NCBI GenBank assembly: GCA_015680685.1
Contig: MNCI01000651.1
Span: forward strand, 1,853,832 to 1,917,831
Origin: Gnetum montanum
Taxonomy: Eukaryota; Streptophyta; Gnetopsida; Gnetales; Gnetaceae
Direction of reading: 5' to 3'
DNA: 64,000 nucleotides
The notes beneath the pieces were generated by a model. The model did not search any database, was not told where the DNA came from, and was given only the letters and a program-made list of their open reading frames with translations. Position 1 is the stretch's first letter; the number at the start of each line of letters is the position of its first letter. Shown one piece after another: positions 35,641-47,869 of this stretch. Made by a program: the position numbers and the translations under genes.

Positions 35641-36590
35641 TGAATGTCATGAAAAAAGTTAAATATATGATATATTAGACATTATTCATATGAAGAAAAT
35701 ATACCAAATGTGAAATATATGTGATATTCAACATTATGTATAAAGGAAATAATTGCAAAAATGTAGAAAGAGAAAGAAAAGGATGCCTTATTAATATGGA
35801 AAAGCATATCCAGATCATGCTCTAAGTGTGTTCCTTGGGATTTTCTTCCTTTGACATCTATCCATTAGAGGCAATCCAACACTACCACCATGATTAGGCC
35901 TATAACCTAAACAGAAGGAATTACCAATTCACTTCTTGTACTACTTCACCCAGTTTCCCATGACTTGCTTGTATTGGCTTTGCCTCTCCATGCTGGCATG
36001 ACCTATAACCCCAAGTATAAATGCCTTAGGTCAAATCCCCAAGAGTTACCTTGAGAAACACATTTGTTGTTACAACATGCCCTTTTGGGTCATAATCACA
36101 ACTAACCTTGTTGGGTCTTATTAAGATAACAATAAGACTTGTTATGAAAAGACACCATCTTCATTAGGTAGTAGCATCATTTGGGAATGGGGATGTGACA
36201 AGGATGGGAAGTACAAACTTGTAAAAAAACAAGCCATACATGTTTCCTAATCTACCAAAGAGTAGGAAGAATTTGCATAATTAAAGTACACCCCTAATCC
36301 TTCCATCTTATGCCCTTGTGACATTGTAACCATCTATATTCATAGATAGTTAGCGTAGATTTTATTGTTACCTGTTTATGCCTTTTACTTGATTTATTTT
36401 GACTTTTTGCTACATGTAGCTGAAGGATTTACTTTTTCTTGCATTTTTATTTATTAAAGACTTTTTCTTTCTTTGCTTTCCATTTTTAGTATGATATAAA
36501 CACAAAAAAAAACTCAAAAAATTTAAAACTAGAAAACCCATAAAAATATTAAAACATAAAAAAAAAATAAAAATATGTCTTTCCTTATAA
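35641..36590 (+). other. T2 post-protease spacer, no RT found
   Basis: I read all three forward frames for RT landmarks (fingers, YVDD box, connection) and found none. Poly-A/T runs occur near 36500-36570. In a complete Tat element RT would be expected from here on. Confidence 0.4.
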
Positions 36591-36594
36591 CTTG

Positions 36595-36880
36595 GGCCCA
36601 TCATGACCTAAAATTGGTACTATTCTAGGATTTTCCATAGCCTAAAACTAGTAGCATTCTAGGGTCTACCATGGTCTAAAACTGGCAACATCAAACACAT
36701 GGCTCACCATGGACTAAAACTATCAAACTAATTCTATATTGTATGCACGACCCATCATAGCCTTAAATTGGAAATATCATATGGCTTGCCATGGCCTTAA
36801 ATTGGAAATATCATATGACCTGTCATGACCTTAAACTAGAAATATCTCATGGCCTGCCATGGCCTAAAACTACCAAGAAA
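36595..36880 (+). repeat. ~35-bp tandem repeat (CCATGGCCTAAAACTAG unit)
   Basis: Eight imperfect copies, with the CTAAAACT-like word near 36606, 36640, 36673, 36711, 36757, 36791, 36830 and 36862 (spacing 32-46). Three or four more copies lie at 42585-42935, on the far side of the antisense ORF and the ~180-bp array, and related words occur in T1 at 29750-29797. Confidence 0.7.
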
Positions 36881-36889
36881 TCCCTACTC

Positions 36890-37250
36890 TATGACCATTT
36901 ATAATATTGTAGCCCAACCATTTTCAACACTTATAGCCAATATAGCTAATGCAACCATCTATAACATAGTCATTTACAATGTTTATAGCCTTAAGACCTT
37001 AATTCCATAAAGCCGTGATGAAACTACAACACTAGAATAATATAAGAAAAATTAAAATTAAACCTTAAAATTTAAAATATTTATAACAATACATAGCCAT
37101 AGCCACATTATGTGGCAAAGTGTCCAAGTAATAATAAACAATAATCATAAAATCATCCATGAAAACGTTTTTGCTAACACTAGCCATCAACATCAATAAA
37201 AAATAAACATCATGTTATCAATGGTAAGAAAAAACTCATGGGAAACTAGA
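36890..37250 (+). other. AT-rich spacer, nothing recognised
   Basis: It contains loose repeats of CTATAGCC/ACCATTTATAACA words near 36890-36990 and no open frame of interest. It ends at the stop codon of the antisense ORF. Confidence 0.3.
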
Positions 37251-37255
37251 GGATG

Positions 37256-39229
37256 CTAAGGGGCATCTAGAGAAGAAGGTGATGGGTCATTGTCAACCTC
37301 ATTGGTAGGGCTACCAACATCCTCTGGTGCCTGAAACATAAAAAAATAAAACTAAACAATAATCAATAACAAATTTAAAACTTAAGAACAAAATTAAAAC
37401 AAAAATATAAATATGTCAAAGCTACAAGAAAATTTGCTCAATGACCTCTAGGGGTAGATGTTGAAGACCAATATCCAAATGATGGAGAATCTAGTCTTCC
37501 ATCATGTTGGCCTACTTAACATCCCCAAAATTAATGCATGTGAGGATGTTTGTTGGATCTACGCTGATCTAGTTAGGTGAGTCTCATGACACCATAGTAG
37601 TATAAGTCTCAACTATGGCCATAGGAATTTGAGGAGTAGGAGATTTAGCCACCATGAGGGTACTTTCAAAGAGCTGGTAATCACTCTCTACTTAAATCCC
37701 CTAGATGAACACCTCTCTCTTGCATCATTCAGTCATTTCTTCCTGAAGCCACTTAAGGTAGGCCTCTTGATTGGCCTTGTATCTTCTTTTATGATGTTTT
37801 TGTATCTGACCCTATTCTAGGACCCAAGCATAATAGTCCTTCCAATCTAAAGATCCATCTACATTTGCTACTCTTGCATTTCCCTAGAAAATGCCACCTT
37901 GACATGGATGATATTCCAATAGCAGGTCCACATGATCTCTTTGATCCATAAGCTCACTAAGTTAGGCACTTGGGCTTCAAAAAGGGCCTTGCAATCCTAA
38001 AGATCCTTGATTATCTGAGGCTGCCACTTAATCTTCTCCCTTAAGACCATAACTTGGTCCCATAGGGATTCATTGGACCTTTGGAATTCCCATGAAGTTT
38101 TTACACATGAAACTACAAGAAGAGTAGAAATTTCATATAACTTTATGGGTACACACTAAACATCAGAGGGAAGCTTTGCCAAGGAATTAAAATCTGTGTC
38201 GTAGGTCATGTTCCACTCTTCTAATGGCACAAGAAACAACACACAACCTTAACTATAACAATGAGCATAATTTAAGACCTACGTAGCCATAATAATATTA
38301 TGGATAACATAACAAACCATACTTGTTCTTAGCTTTCTTCTTCTTCTTTAGTGAGGCTTGTGTAGGGGTTCTAGCTATAATGATCTTCCCCCTAACATGC
38401 TTGGGGCCCATCCACCAATTTTTTGCTATCTCAATAGCTACACACTTCTTGTAGATGGGGTTAAACTCACTGGTATATTTATCAAAGTCACTTCTTAACT
38501 GATCATATACAATGATCCTAATTTTTGGACCTTTGGTAAATACACTCAATGTAGTTTGAGCCATCACCAAGGTCTAATCATTGCTAATTAAACCTTGTTC
38601 ATTAACCCTATACCTACAAGACATGCATATAAATCAACAAGTTAGAGAAATTTAAGTAAGCCAAAAATATCAAAACCTTATAATAACCATGCTTACCCCT
38701 ATAGGTGATACACGGTAAGTTCTAAAATAGTGTGTGAACTCTGTGTGCTACCATTAAAGTATTATCAACATTATATTGAGAATAATCTAGAATTTTTTAG
38801 ATATCAAATAGGTAACATGTGTTGATGGTATCCCTAGTGTCCACCGACTTCCCTACTGTCCAGGTTTTAGGATTTTTAGTTATGAACTTGATGATTAGTC
38901 TAGCAGACCCAAGCAGTAGTGTCTCCACTATGACACTAGCTACATTTGCAAACAAGTATGACCACATCATCATACTAAAATTATGTAAGATGTAAGCAAG
39001 GAATTCCCTTCCCCCTGACAGGAACCATAATGAGCCCCACTTAATAACCAAATCTAGGAGGAAGGTGTTGTTCTTAGGTTGGTTGATGCAACATAGGATG
39101 TCCACAAACTCAACCATGATTAGGATGGGCTTTAATAGGGCCCTACATAGAAACAACACATCATTAAGATCATACTATGTTTAATTTCTATATTATTGGG
39201 CTCTTGTTGCTAGTGCCTCTCTTCTTCAT
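37256..39229 (-). pseudogene. T2 antisense multi-exon ORF (unknown function)
   Basis: Minus strand, opposite to gag. Exons by splice sites and homology to T1: an exon 38697-39142 beginning after acceptor TTCTATGTAG with RALLKPILIMVEFV and holding MWSYLFANVASVIVETLLLG; intron 38614-38696 (GTAAGC to TTGTAG, 83 nt); exon 38323-38613 (YRVNEQGL, KNWWMGPKHVRGKIIIARTP); intron 38221-38322 (GTATGG to CATTAG, 102 nt); a long exon to about 37450 (SWEFQRSNESLW, DWKDYYAWVLE, MMEDQILHHLDIGLQ); an intron ending TTTCAG at 37331; last exon 37256-37330 (APEDVGSPTNEVDNDP) closed by TAG. A candidate start (MKKRGTSNKS) is at 39227-39229. Exons carry stops, so it is a pseudogene. Extra antisense ORFs are known in Tat elements; the product is not identified. 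Confidence 0.65.
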
Positions 39230-39689
39230 GGTTGCAACGCTACAAGAAAAAGCTTGGAAATTTGATGAACAAGAGCTCCAATCCTGACTTAAATGACTTC
39301 TAGATCTATCATGCTAAAGTTGAAGATTGCTTGGAAGAAATATCTTTTCCAGAGCTCTAATCCAACGCACCATGAAAGAGAATGATATTTTTGTGTGTAA
39401 TTCTTGAAGAATAAAACATAAAAACTAGACCAAAACCTAAATACTTTATTACATGTCCTCGTTGCCAATTTTGGACACTAAAAATCATGGTGCACTAAGG
39501 TGAAAAAGGGTAAAGTCTTGCAAATCATGAAAATGGTGGGATTTAAGACCAAATTCAAAAACTTGAATTTCTTAATGTGGACCCCACAATACGCCTCCAA
39601 TGTATGATGTTCCAAGCTTGGAAACCTCACCAAAACTAAGGTTTTAACTTCTTTGGAATACATAAAATAGACCATAACCTTATCCCCCC

Positions 39690-42500
39690 CTTATACCCAT
39701 GCTAGGCAACATGGACTCCATTCCTTTGACCATATAACCTCACCTCTTGCCATTTTTAGTTGCTCTAGTAGATGTTTTCAAACCCTAGACTCTGGAAGGA
39801 GGTAAGATCTTGTCAAAACTTGCTACTTTGGACATCCAAGGGGATAACATCCATACCCACCCTTTGGTGCTCACCAAGCCTTGAATTAACCCTAGGGTGG
39901 ATCCCACATAGCCTTAAACTCTCCAATTACCCTTGGTAGATCTAAAACCTTATCAAAGTTAGTCAAAAGTGCTCAAAACTTTCTGATCTAGTGGATCCTT
40001 GCTAAGGGGGGCCTCATCCATGCTACCTAGCATGGCAAGAGCATGAATAAAAACTACCAAAATCAACCACACAATTATCATATTTTGATTCCCACATCCC
40101 TTATTAGTCTTTAGTAGCCTAGATCCATCTAAAACCAAGTCGATATTCCCCCTTTTACCTTCTCGAATTTTGTGAACCACCCACCCACACTACTTAGCAT
40201 GGGAGTAGCATGGATACCTTGCGTGTATACCATAAAAACCTTTTCTAAAGTCTTGAATAACCAAAATACATGAGTCAATTTTCACTGCTATTTCCTTAGC
40301 CATGCTGATGAACCCCTCAACCACACTACCTAGCATGGATCTAGTGTGGGTCCTCTAGGGATATGTAATAAGACCCATGACATAGCCAAAAATAGCCTTT
40401 TGACTTACCCTACTGACCCCTCAACCCTTTTAGAGCCTTCAAAAGACTTCCAATCTCATGAAATCCACTGAAAATAGAAAAAAGCTAGCATCCCACTCCC
40501 ATCCATGATAGGCTCACACTAGCTAGTGTGGCTTAGGGGGAAGGACTACATGGACTATCAAGGATGCCTTATAGCTATTTATTTTGATACCAAATCTTGA
40601 TCTTCAATCCTTGTAACACTAGCCAACATTGACACCCTATCAAATCTTGCTAAAAGTGGCTAAAACCATGCATTCAAGTGGAGCCATGTTGTGGGACATC
40701 CTATTCATAATGGACATTGTTTCCCTAACATGGATGAAAGGGGGTAAGACAAAATATTACTAGAATTTATGTCAAATTTAACATATGTTTACCTCCTAGC
40801 TCCTTAGAGTCTCCAGCAATAACAAATGTAACAAAATATACTATTTTGCATACCCATCACCGTATTCACGTTGGGAAGCCCCCTCACTCATGCTAGCTAG
40901 CATGGGTATTAAGGGGTTGATCCATTAAAGGTTTACAAACACCTAAAAAAAACTTCAAATTACCCTAAAATAATCCTAGGACTTTGTCAACACTACCAAA
41001 AGCCAAAATCCTAATCAAAATCAACCAAAAAAGGAAAAAGGATACCCCTTTATTTCCTACACTAGAGCCACATTGGGTAGTATTGCTCTAGTGTTGCAAA
41101 AAGAGGGTAACCTTGAAAACCTAGCAAAAGACTTTAGAAGTGACATGTTTCAATCCTAGACTTCAATCATCAACACTAGCAACCCTGGGAACATTCATAC
41201 ATGGTCAAAACCTATGAAAAATAGTACAAAGCTATCCCCCTTAGGTTATCCACATTGGCTAGTATGGCCCAAACATGTCCTTAAAGGGGTGACCTCGAAT
41301 ACCACCTAGACACCTCCAAAATTGCTAAAGTTTGATCCTAAATCCTAGCCCTGTAGCCTGGAAACCTTGGATGCTGACATGCATAGTTAATTTGCTATCA
41401 AACTAGCCTAGATTTGAGATCTTGATATATCCATGCTAGAAGAAGCCTAGTCCATGTTGGGCAAAATGGCTTTGGTATGTGTGAGCTACCTTTCCACTTT
41501 TTGCAATAGATAGACCCTCCCAAAGGCCAAAAACCTACACTGGCAAAGCTTAAGACCTCACAGCCTTGAGTTTGCCCCTTCAGCCATGCTGGATCAACAC
41601 TATCTAGTGTGGATTAGGGGCATATAACCATGCATGGTCCCAAATAGGCTTCAAACTGTTTGACTAAAAATTAGAGAAATCACTGCTTACAATCCTAGAA
41701 ACCTAAGAACTTGGTTGATTTGCTTCGAAAACCATCCCAAGACCAAAAATCAAGTGTGTTCTCCTTGAGCCATGCTAGCGAGTGAATCCCCAACATGGAT
41801 ACACCTTCAAACTTTCTTTAACCCTTCAAACCCATATCTTTGGCCTCAGATTAACTTTGTTTCTTCCTAGTACCATCTAGATATGAATTATCCATGCTAG
41901 AGCCATGTTGGCCAGTGTGGCCTTAGTGTTGGTACATCTTCCATTGAGATATAACACTCAAAACTTATTCAAAACAATCTCAAATCTTGGTTAGGAAGCC
42001 CAAAACTGCTAAAAACTTGACCTCAATTGTAAATTGGCCTTTTATTCATCATTTTTTATCATCCATGCTAAATCCCCCCTCCATCCACACTAGGGCCATA
42101 CTACTTGGCATGGCTCTAGGGGTGAAACATCTACACCTATGTTTTCAGCAATTTTGATCTCTGTAATAATCAATTTTCACATATCCTACATTGTGATGCC
42201 TTAGCAAGGCCCTGGAACCCCAATTTCAACCCTCTAGATGCCATGAAAGTCATTTTCCCTGGTATCTACACTAGGGCCATGTTGGCCAGTGTGGCTCCAA
42301 CGTGGGTGGTAGTTCTAGGCTTTAATGGGAACTTCCAAGGGCTAACTTTAACACCAAAATTGACCTCTTTACTTCCTTAGTCAACTATGCTAGACATGTA
42401 ACTCATTGAGAGTCAAAAACTATCCAAAACAAGCTTGGGAAAGTCCCTAGATATCTTATCCATGCTAAGGGTTACCCCACCCATGTTGGTGAGCATTGGT
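39690..42500 (+). repeat. T2 degenerate ~180-bp tandem array
   Basis: About 15 copies of a motif made of CCATGCTAG or CACACTAG and, a few bases on, CTAGTGTGG or CCAGTGTGGCT. Approximate positions: 39700, 40016, 40185, 40340, 40510, 40690, 40890, 41060, 41250, 41440, 41590, 41770, 41900, 42080, 42270 and 42460; most spacings are 150-200. Between motifs, phrases like CAAAACC and CTTGAAAACC recur. Stop codons abound in all frames. It matches the reversed T1 array at 12840-14250 in architecture (CCCAC, TTGG, CCAA, GTGGG order). Confidence 0.65.
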
Positions 42501-42579
42501 ACCCTAAAAACCATGATCTTTTACATCAAACAACCTTGAAACCATCTTTGTTGATGCCTACACTCATCTAGCATCATGG

Positions 42580-43050
42580 TAGCCTTAAACCATGGCTCAC
42601 TAAGGCGTAAAATTTGAAACATTTTACCCTATTTGACCAGTATTAGTCAATTTTTACTACATGTATTTCATTTTCATTAATTTTACCTTATTTCATAGCG
42701 TTTTTACTTATTTTTGGGCTTGTTTGCATTATTGATCTTTGCTCCCATAAATTGGCCTTAATCTTCTTATATTCACTTTATTTTCTCTTATTTGGCCTTT
42801 GTATACCCTTGTTCAGCCTTTGATTAATATTGAATGGTGGGATTTATTCTTCCTTGACCACCATTTGACACCATGTGACCATGGTCTGCTAAGGCCTAAA
42901 ACTAGCACCATGGCTTACCAAGGCCTAAAACTAGTAAGATTGTAGTCTTTGTTGATCATTTTTGGCCTTATTTATCATGACTCACCTTGTTACACTCTAT
43001 TGGACCCTCATTTGACCTTTGTTACACAACTCTAATGAGACCAACTTAGT
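42580..43050 (+). repeat. T2 short-period repeat tract and extra CTAAAACTAG copies
   Basis: T-rich sequence with CATTTGAC/CTTATTTGACC words, the reverse counterpart of T1 11560-12480. Copies of AAGGCCTAAAACTAG lie at about 42890-42935, and a degraded one at 42585-42605. No coding sequence. Confidence 0.55.
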
Positions 43051-43149
43051 ATAAATTTATGATTTCCTTATCCTAAATAACAGTGTTGACCTATCTTTGG
43101 CATTCATGCATTATAATTGTATAACATCCCTTCATCATGATCCATCATC

Positions 43150-43281
43150 AAGTCCATTGAGTGTAATACATCTCATTCAATGGAAAAGCCATTAAGTCCA
43201 TTGAGTGCAAAACATCTAATTCTATGGAAAAACCACTAAGTCTACTAGGTGTAATGCATCTCATATAGTAGGAAAAGCATG
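43150..43281 (+). repeat. 44-bp tandem repeat, three copies
   Basis: Units start with AAGTCCATTGAGTGTAATAC at 43150, AAGTCCATTGAGTGCAAAAC at 43194 and AAGTCTACTAGGTGTAATGC at 43238. The period is exactly 44 between copies. It lies in the T2 3-prime UTR. Confidence 0.85.
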
Positions 43282-43752
43282 TCATAATTAACCTTGGTAA
43301 TGAAACCAAATGAAGCTTTTACCCCACAAAAAAATCAGGAAGCAAATTTCCATGAAGCTGAATGAATAATAAAGACCAAGAACCCAAATAGATGATTCCA
43401 AACATGTAAAGGGAGGAGCCTAGTAGTCAAAGAAACCTTGGAGAAATATGTTGGAATCTCAAATGCATTTGCTAAGTGATCAACATCTCAAACCATTGAT
43501 TGACCATCATGTTAGTGCATAGGCATGATGTCAACACTTGGAACACATTGTTAGTCCTCATGACCATTTCCCTATAACTGCATTACCATCATCATAGTCC
43601 TAACCCATAATCACAAGCACTCTTTGGCATGGTTTGACACAACTGAATAGAGTGTAGAGAGGGAATTTTGGTGATGGACCTATAGTGATGTTTTATATTC
43701 TTTGTCAATGCCTTTCAAGTCAATCCTTTAGATACTAATAAAGAGGGGCCAT
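43282..43752 (+). other. T2 end of 3-prime UTR with polypurine tract
   Basis: No coding sequence seen. AAAGAGGGG at about 43740-43748 lies just before the LTR start TGAAGCACC at 43753 and is the likely plus-strand primer; it supports the LTR boundary. Confidence 0.55.
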
Positions 43753-45255
43753 TGAAGCACCACAAAGATTTCATGTTGTAGCCTTTCTAATCCTCATCCC
43801 ATGAAACCCAATGTTAAACTTCATTGTACATGTGAATATTGCAACCCAAGAGGTATAATCTCACATACTTTAAATTGTTGAGGCTGAAAAATGCCTCATA
43901 AGTGGTCAAAGCCTTGTACCCCAACTTAAAAAGGCCATATAATGCCTATATTTGGGCTTGGAAGGTTAAAATTCCTTTTGGAATTCTAAAATTGGCATTT
44001 TGATGAGTTTTATAGGTAGTGTAACATTTTCCAAGTTAGAGATACCCATTGGAGGCTTATAACTTACCTATCAAGGGCATAACTCATCTACCAGGGATGT
44101 GTCCCTTCTACTCCCAATATTGAAGGGTATGATATCAACCATGCACAATGTGGGGGGTAGGGAGGTATAACCTCCACCCCCCACCCCCCGCAAGCATTGA
44201 TTTTTCATCCCCTTAGTGTTGCATCATTTCCCCCTATGTTGCTCTAGCATGACCAAGTTTTCTAGCATAACACTAACTCCAGTGAGGATCCTACATCCTA
44301 TTGTTGCTATTGGAAGGCATAGCATGGGTGGAAGAAGCCAATGGAGGTGAAGTTCCAATTTACTATTTTTTGTAAACAAAATGGCTATGGGGGTAAAACA
44401 CTTACCATGCATAGTAAACCCCCTAGATTTGAACACCCACCACACCTAGATGTAGCTAGAATTTATAGTAACTAAGTCAGAATTTGCAACACTAATTAGG
44501 CATAATTTGCATCCAAATTTATGGCCCAAACCTTATAAAAACCAAGCCCCAAAATCATGTAAAGGTTCAAAGAATTTAGACATTTCCGCACTTTAAATTT
44601 TGAGGCATATTATAGCATTCAAGATCTCTTGCAAAACTTGCATCCACGGAGCTTCTTGAAACCCCCATTGTAGAACCACACCCTGCTTGCAACCATTATT
44701 ACCCCTTTGCTCCCTATGAGATTTATGAGATTTTTTTGCCAACTCTATGCCCTTGTGAGCAAAAATTCCCAATGTTTCTCACTTGGTTGGTCAAAATCCC
44801 TCACAACTCTCATCCCATGCATTAGCAACATTGCAAATCTAGTGTGGTAATAGTGAAGTTTTGAAAGCATTAGGAGTGGAAAAACCTTTGGATCATGTAG
44901 TTGATAGTTGTAGTTTGAACTGACTCTTAACCTCTATAAAAGTAAACCCCCTTGATGCAATAGGCCATCTTGTACACATTTTCTATATCCCCTTTATTTT
45001 TTTTAAAATAAAGTCTAACGTTTCATTTATGGGCAAGTCTCTTCAACTATTTCATCTCAATATATTTATCTTTTAGATCTATATTTTTGCATTTTTTTAA
45101 TCTCATTTTTCCCTCCTTAATTCCCTACATGATCTACTGAATTGTCTATGGAACCTCAAATCCTATTTTTGGGGAGGCCCTTAGGATCAAAGGTTAAGGA
45201 TTTCACACTAGGAATTTCTTGGTTTCTTTTGCAATTAATATTTTTAGTTGCTACA
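43753..45255 (+). repeat. T2 3-prime LTR
   Basis: About 1.5 kb, partner of 30616-32068, ending TAGTTGCTACA. A short C/G-rich run (CACCCCCCACCCCCCG) lies near 44174-44190. Right of it the minus strand resumes T1 protease. Confidence 0.85.
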
Positions 45256-45500
45256 GCTACCACATCATTAATATGTACCCAATGTATCTTATATTGATTA
45301 ATCCTTATTATTATAAAGAATGTAGCTCTTGAAACCTCACCATTTTGTGTATTGGTCTTTAACTCACTATCATGAAACATCAAAGGTAGGAATATCTTCA
45401 CTAATAGAAATGGAGGTTAACATCTTAACTAAGGTATTACAATGAGCACAAGAGGTCATCACCAAGTCATATAAGCTCAAAGAGGTATTTTTCTATTTAA
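45256..45500 (-). pseudogene. T1 protease, upstream half
   Basis: The minus strand reads MKIFLPLMFHDSELKTNTQN, then GEVSRATFFIII and KIHWVHINDVVA, where T2 cuts it. It aligns with T2 34930-35130. The active-site box reads INDVV, with the Gly lost. It continues at 30610 on the other side of T2. Confidence 0.8.
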
Positions 45501-47500
45501 GCGAGAGCTTGACCTACTCCATGGCATTGAGGAAGCCTTTGTCATTATTCAATGGTTTTTCATTTTTTTCCACTTGACTTCCTCCATTCTACCCAAGATT
45601 TTCACTTCATGTTTTAGTGTTTATTGTTTAGGCCTCTTTCCTTTCTCTTATTTTCGATTACCTTTCCTAGTTTAACTTGTCGAAGCAACTTGAGCATTTG
45701 AATCCATGGGTATTGTTGAAATAGAAGTAGGCTTTGGTGGACCTATCTCTTCCACACCTTTGATTATTTTTTTCCCTTATCCTTAGGCTTATGAGATAGT
45801 CTCTTATGTTTTTTTATGGCAATCTTTTGTTATCCAGTTGAGAAGAGATTGAGGCATTGGCCACCATGGGAGGACATTGGTCACTTTGGGTATGGGCTTA
45901 ACAGTGGTAAGAGGAGGCACTCTAATAATAAATGGTTCTTTGGAAGGCATAGGTGATGGTATCATTATGAAAAAAGGAGTCCTTGAACTTGATGAAGTTG
46001 AAAATCCTTTCAACATGAGGAGGTATTTGATTCACAAATGGCTCCCTAGTAGGTTTAGAATTATTATTAACATTGAACGTAGCTATGGTATATAGATCAT
46101 TGTTGGCATTTAGTGGATCCTTGTACACTTGCATGCTTTGGTTTTAGGGCCTAACCATGTTAGGTGTATCTAAGACTAATTTTTCACCATCTATCATTTT
46201 CTACAAATTGTTTTTCAACATCAAGAAAAAATCAATGTCATGGTTGGGAAGCTAGTGATAATGGTAGAATTGGTCTAGTTTAAAGTATTTTGAAATGTAT
46301 GGATCATCTCTTATTTCTATGGTGGGATTCGTAGTGATCTCACACAAGTGATCATGCCTCTTACAAGTGTTTTTTGTTAGCTATTTGTACTATATACATC
46401 CACTTCTGATCAACTAATTAAGCATCTCAAATGATTTCATAGGAAATTTTGTATATTTGGACTAGTATTTTCTTTCAACGTTTGGACTAGATAGGTTAGA
46501 CATTAAAGCATTGGATGTTGAAGGTTGAGTTAAAATGGCAAGAGCCTTTGCTTGTATTATCTTTGGCTCCTACATAGTTTTTGTACCTTTACCTACTATA
46601 GCCACACCTACATGGTTTTGTTTTCCCTTATCCTTCCCTTCTCATGTTTTGGTTCTTATATGTTATGTGAGTAGGGCCATTACTAGTTTTTGTAGCATCT
46701 TTTATATTTTTATTTTGGAAGAAAGCTTAGCTAAGTGACTGTGGATCTAGGTAGTATAGTTTAGATTTTACAAAATCATTAACTATCCACTTGACGATGA
46801 CCAAAAGGTATGTCTTAGATATGGGCTTAGGTATGTCAATGTGGATGACATTCCATCTCTATATGAATTTTTGGATAGGTTCAAGGGGCCCCTATTTGAC
46901 CTTCATAATCTAGTCTAGTGTGGTGTCAAGTTTTAAGTTGTACTTAAAATAGTTAATGAATTATGAAATCAAGTTCTTTAAAGAGGAAATAGATCCTCTA
47001 GGTACCACATCGTACCATTCTAAGGCTTTTCTAGTTTGGAACATAGGGAAGATGTGCATAATAATATGGGGATTGGATCATAATAAAAAGCACTCAGAAT
47101 GAAAGATGATGAGATGTATGCTAGGATCACCTTCATCATTGTATTTGCTAAAGTAAGAACTTATAATGCCCATGGGTAGAATTATCTATGGGATGGGAAG
47201 ATTACTAGGGTCATTTTAATAGAAGTCCATAATTTTTTCCTTTTAGGTGATGAAGAGCTTAAGCTTCTATAGCTCTTCAGTGAGGTCCTTGATAATTTGG
47301 AACTATTGATCTAGGCTTTGAGGCATCTTTATGGGTTATGGAGGTTAAACTGATGGCTATGGGAAAAGATGGATGGCCTAGGCTCATGCTATCAACATCG
47401 GTATAAATGGGAGTGGTTGCATAATCATGGGCATAAAACAACTAAATAGGAAAAAGGAGGTTTGAGTTGGGACATAAGGGATAAAGGAGAAAGAGCGAGT
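45500..47500 (-). pseudogene. T1 gag (Tat type)
   Basis: Minus strand: FSKYNDEGDPSIHLIIFHSE (about 47100-47180), IFPMFQTRKALEWYDVVPRG, SISSLKNLIS, a zinc-knuckle-like block LDQFYHYHxLPNHDIDF (first Cys changed to Tyr) near 46250, then MQVYKDPLNANNDLYTI (about 46110) and MPSKEPFIIRVPP. The order matches T2 gag. Capsid gene, inactive. No LTR or primer-binding site was found above it. Confidence 0.75.
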
Positions 47501-47869
47501 TTGAGAGACTTGTGAAACCTATGCTCCTAAATAGAGGTCCACTAGGATGAAGAAAGGAGGTGGTGTGAAGGATACCACTAGTGAAGGGATCAAGAGGTGA
47601 AAATCTGATCAAGTCCTCATTAAGAGGCTAAGAGATTTTAACCATGGGGCTCTTTGAAGATGAGTAGTTTATGTAGACATTAGTGTAACTTTGGATCTAT
47701 AGGCTATAAAGCATGAGAGAGAAAGAAATAGTTACATTAATATACAATTAAAATAAGAAAAAGAGTTAGAAAATATTTCAAGTTTGCTTACATAAAACAA
47801 GGAGAGTTAAAAAAAATTGGAAATTTTTCAAGGAAGAGATAGGAAGAAGATTCTAATTTCTAGGGAAGG

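Larger units (their letters stand above)
30616..45255 (+). mobile_element. T2: Tat/Ogre-like element lacking visible pol, inserted in T1 protease
   Basis: LTR 30616-32068, primer-binding site, gag, protease, a 35-bp repeat array, a minus-strand multi-exon ORF, a ~180-bp array, a short-period tract, a 44-bp triplet repeat, a polypurine tract and LTR 43753-45255. No RT, RNase H or integrase was found between protease and the 3-prime LTR. It splits T1 protease: with T2 and one 5-base site removed, the frame runs on exactly (GTG GTA GCG ACG AAT). The 5-base sites, ACGAT at 30611-30615 and GCTAC at 45256-45260, agree at only 2 of 5, so the duplication is decayed. T1 and T2 are the same family in opposite orientation. 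Confidence 0.8.
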
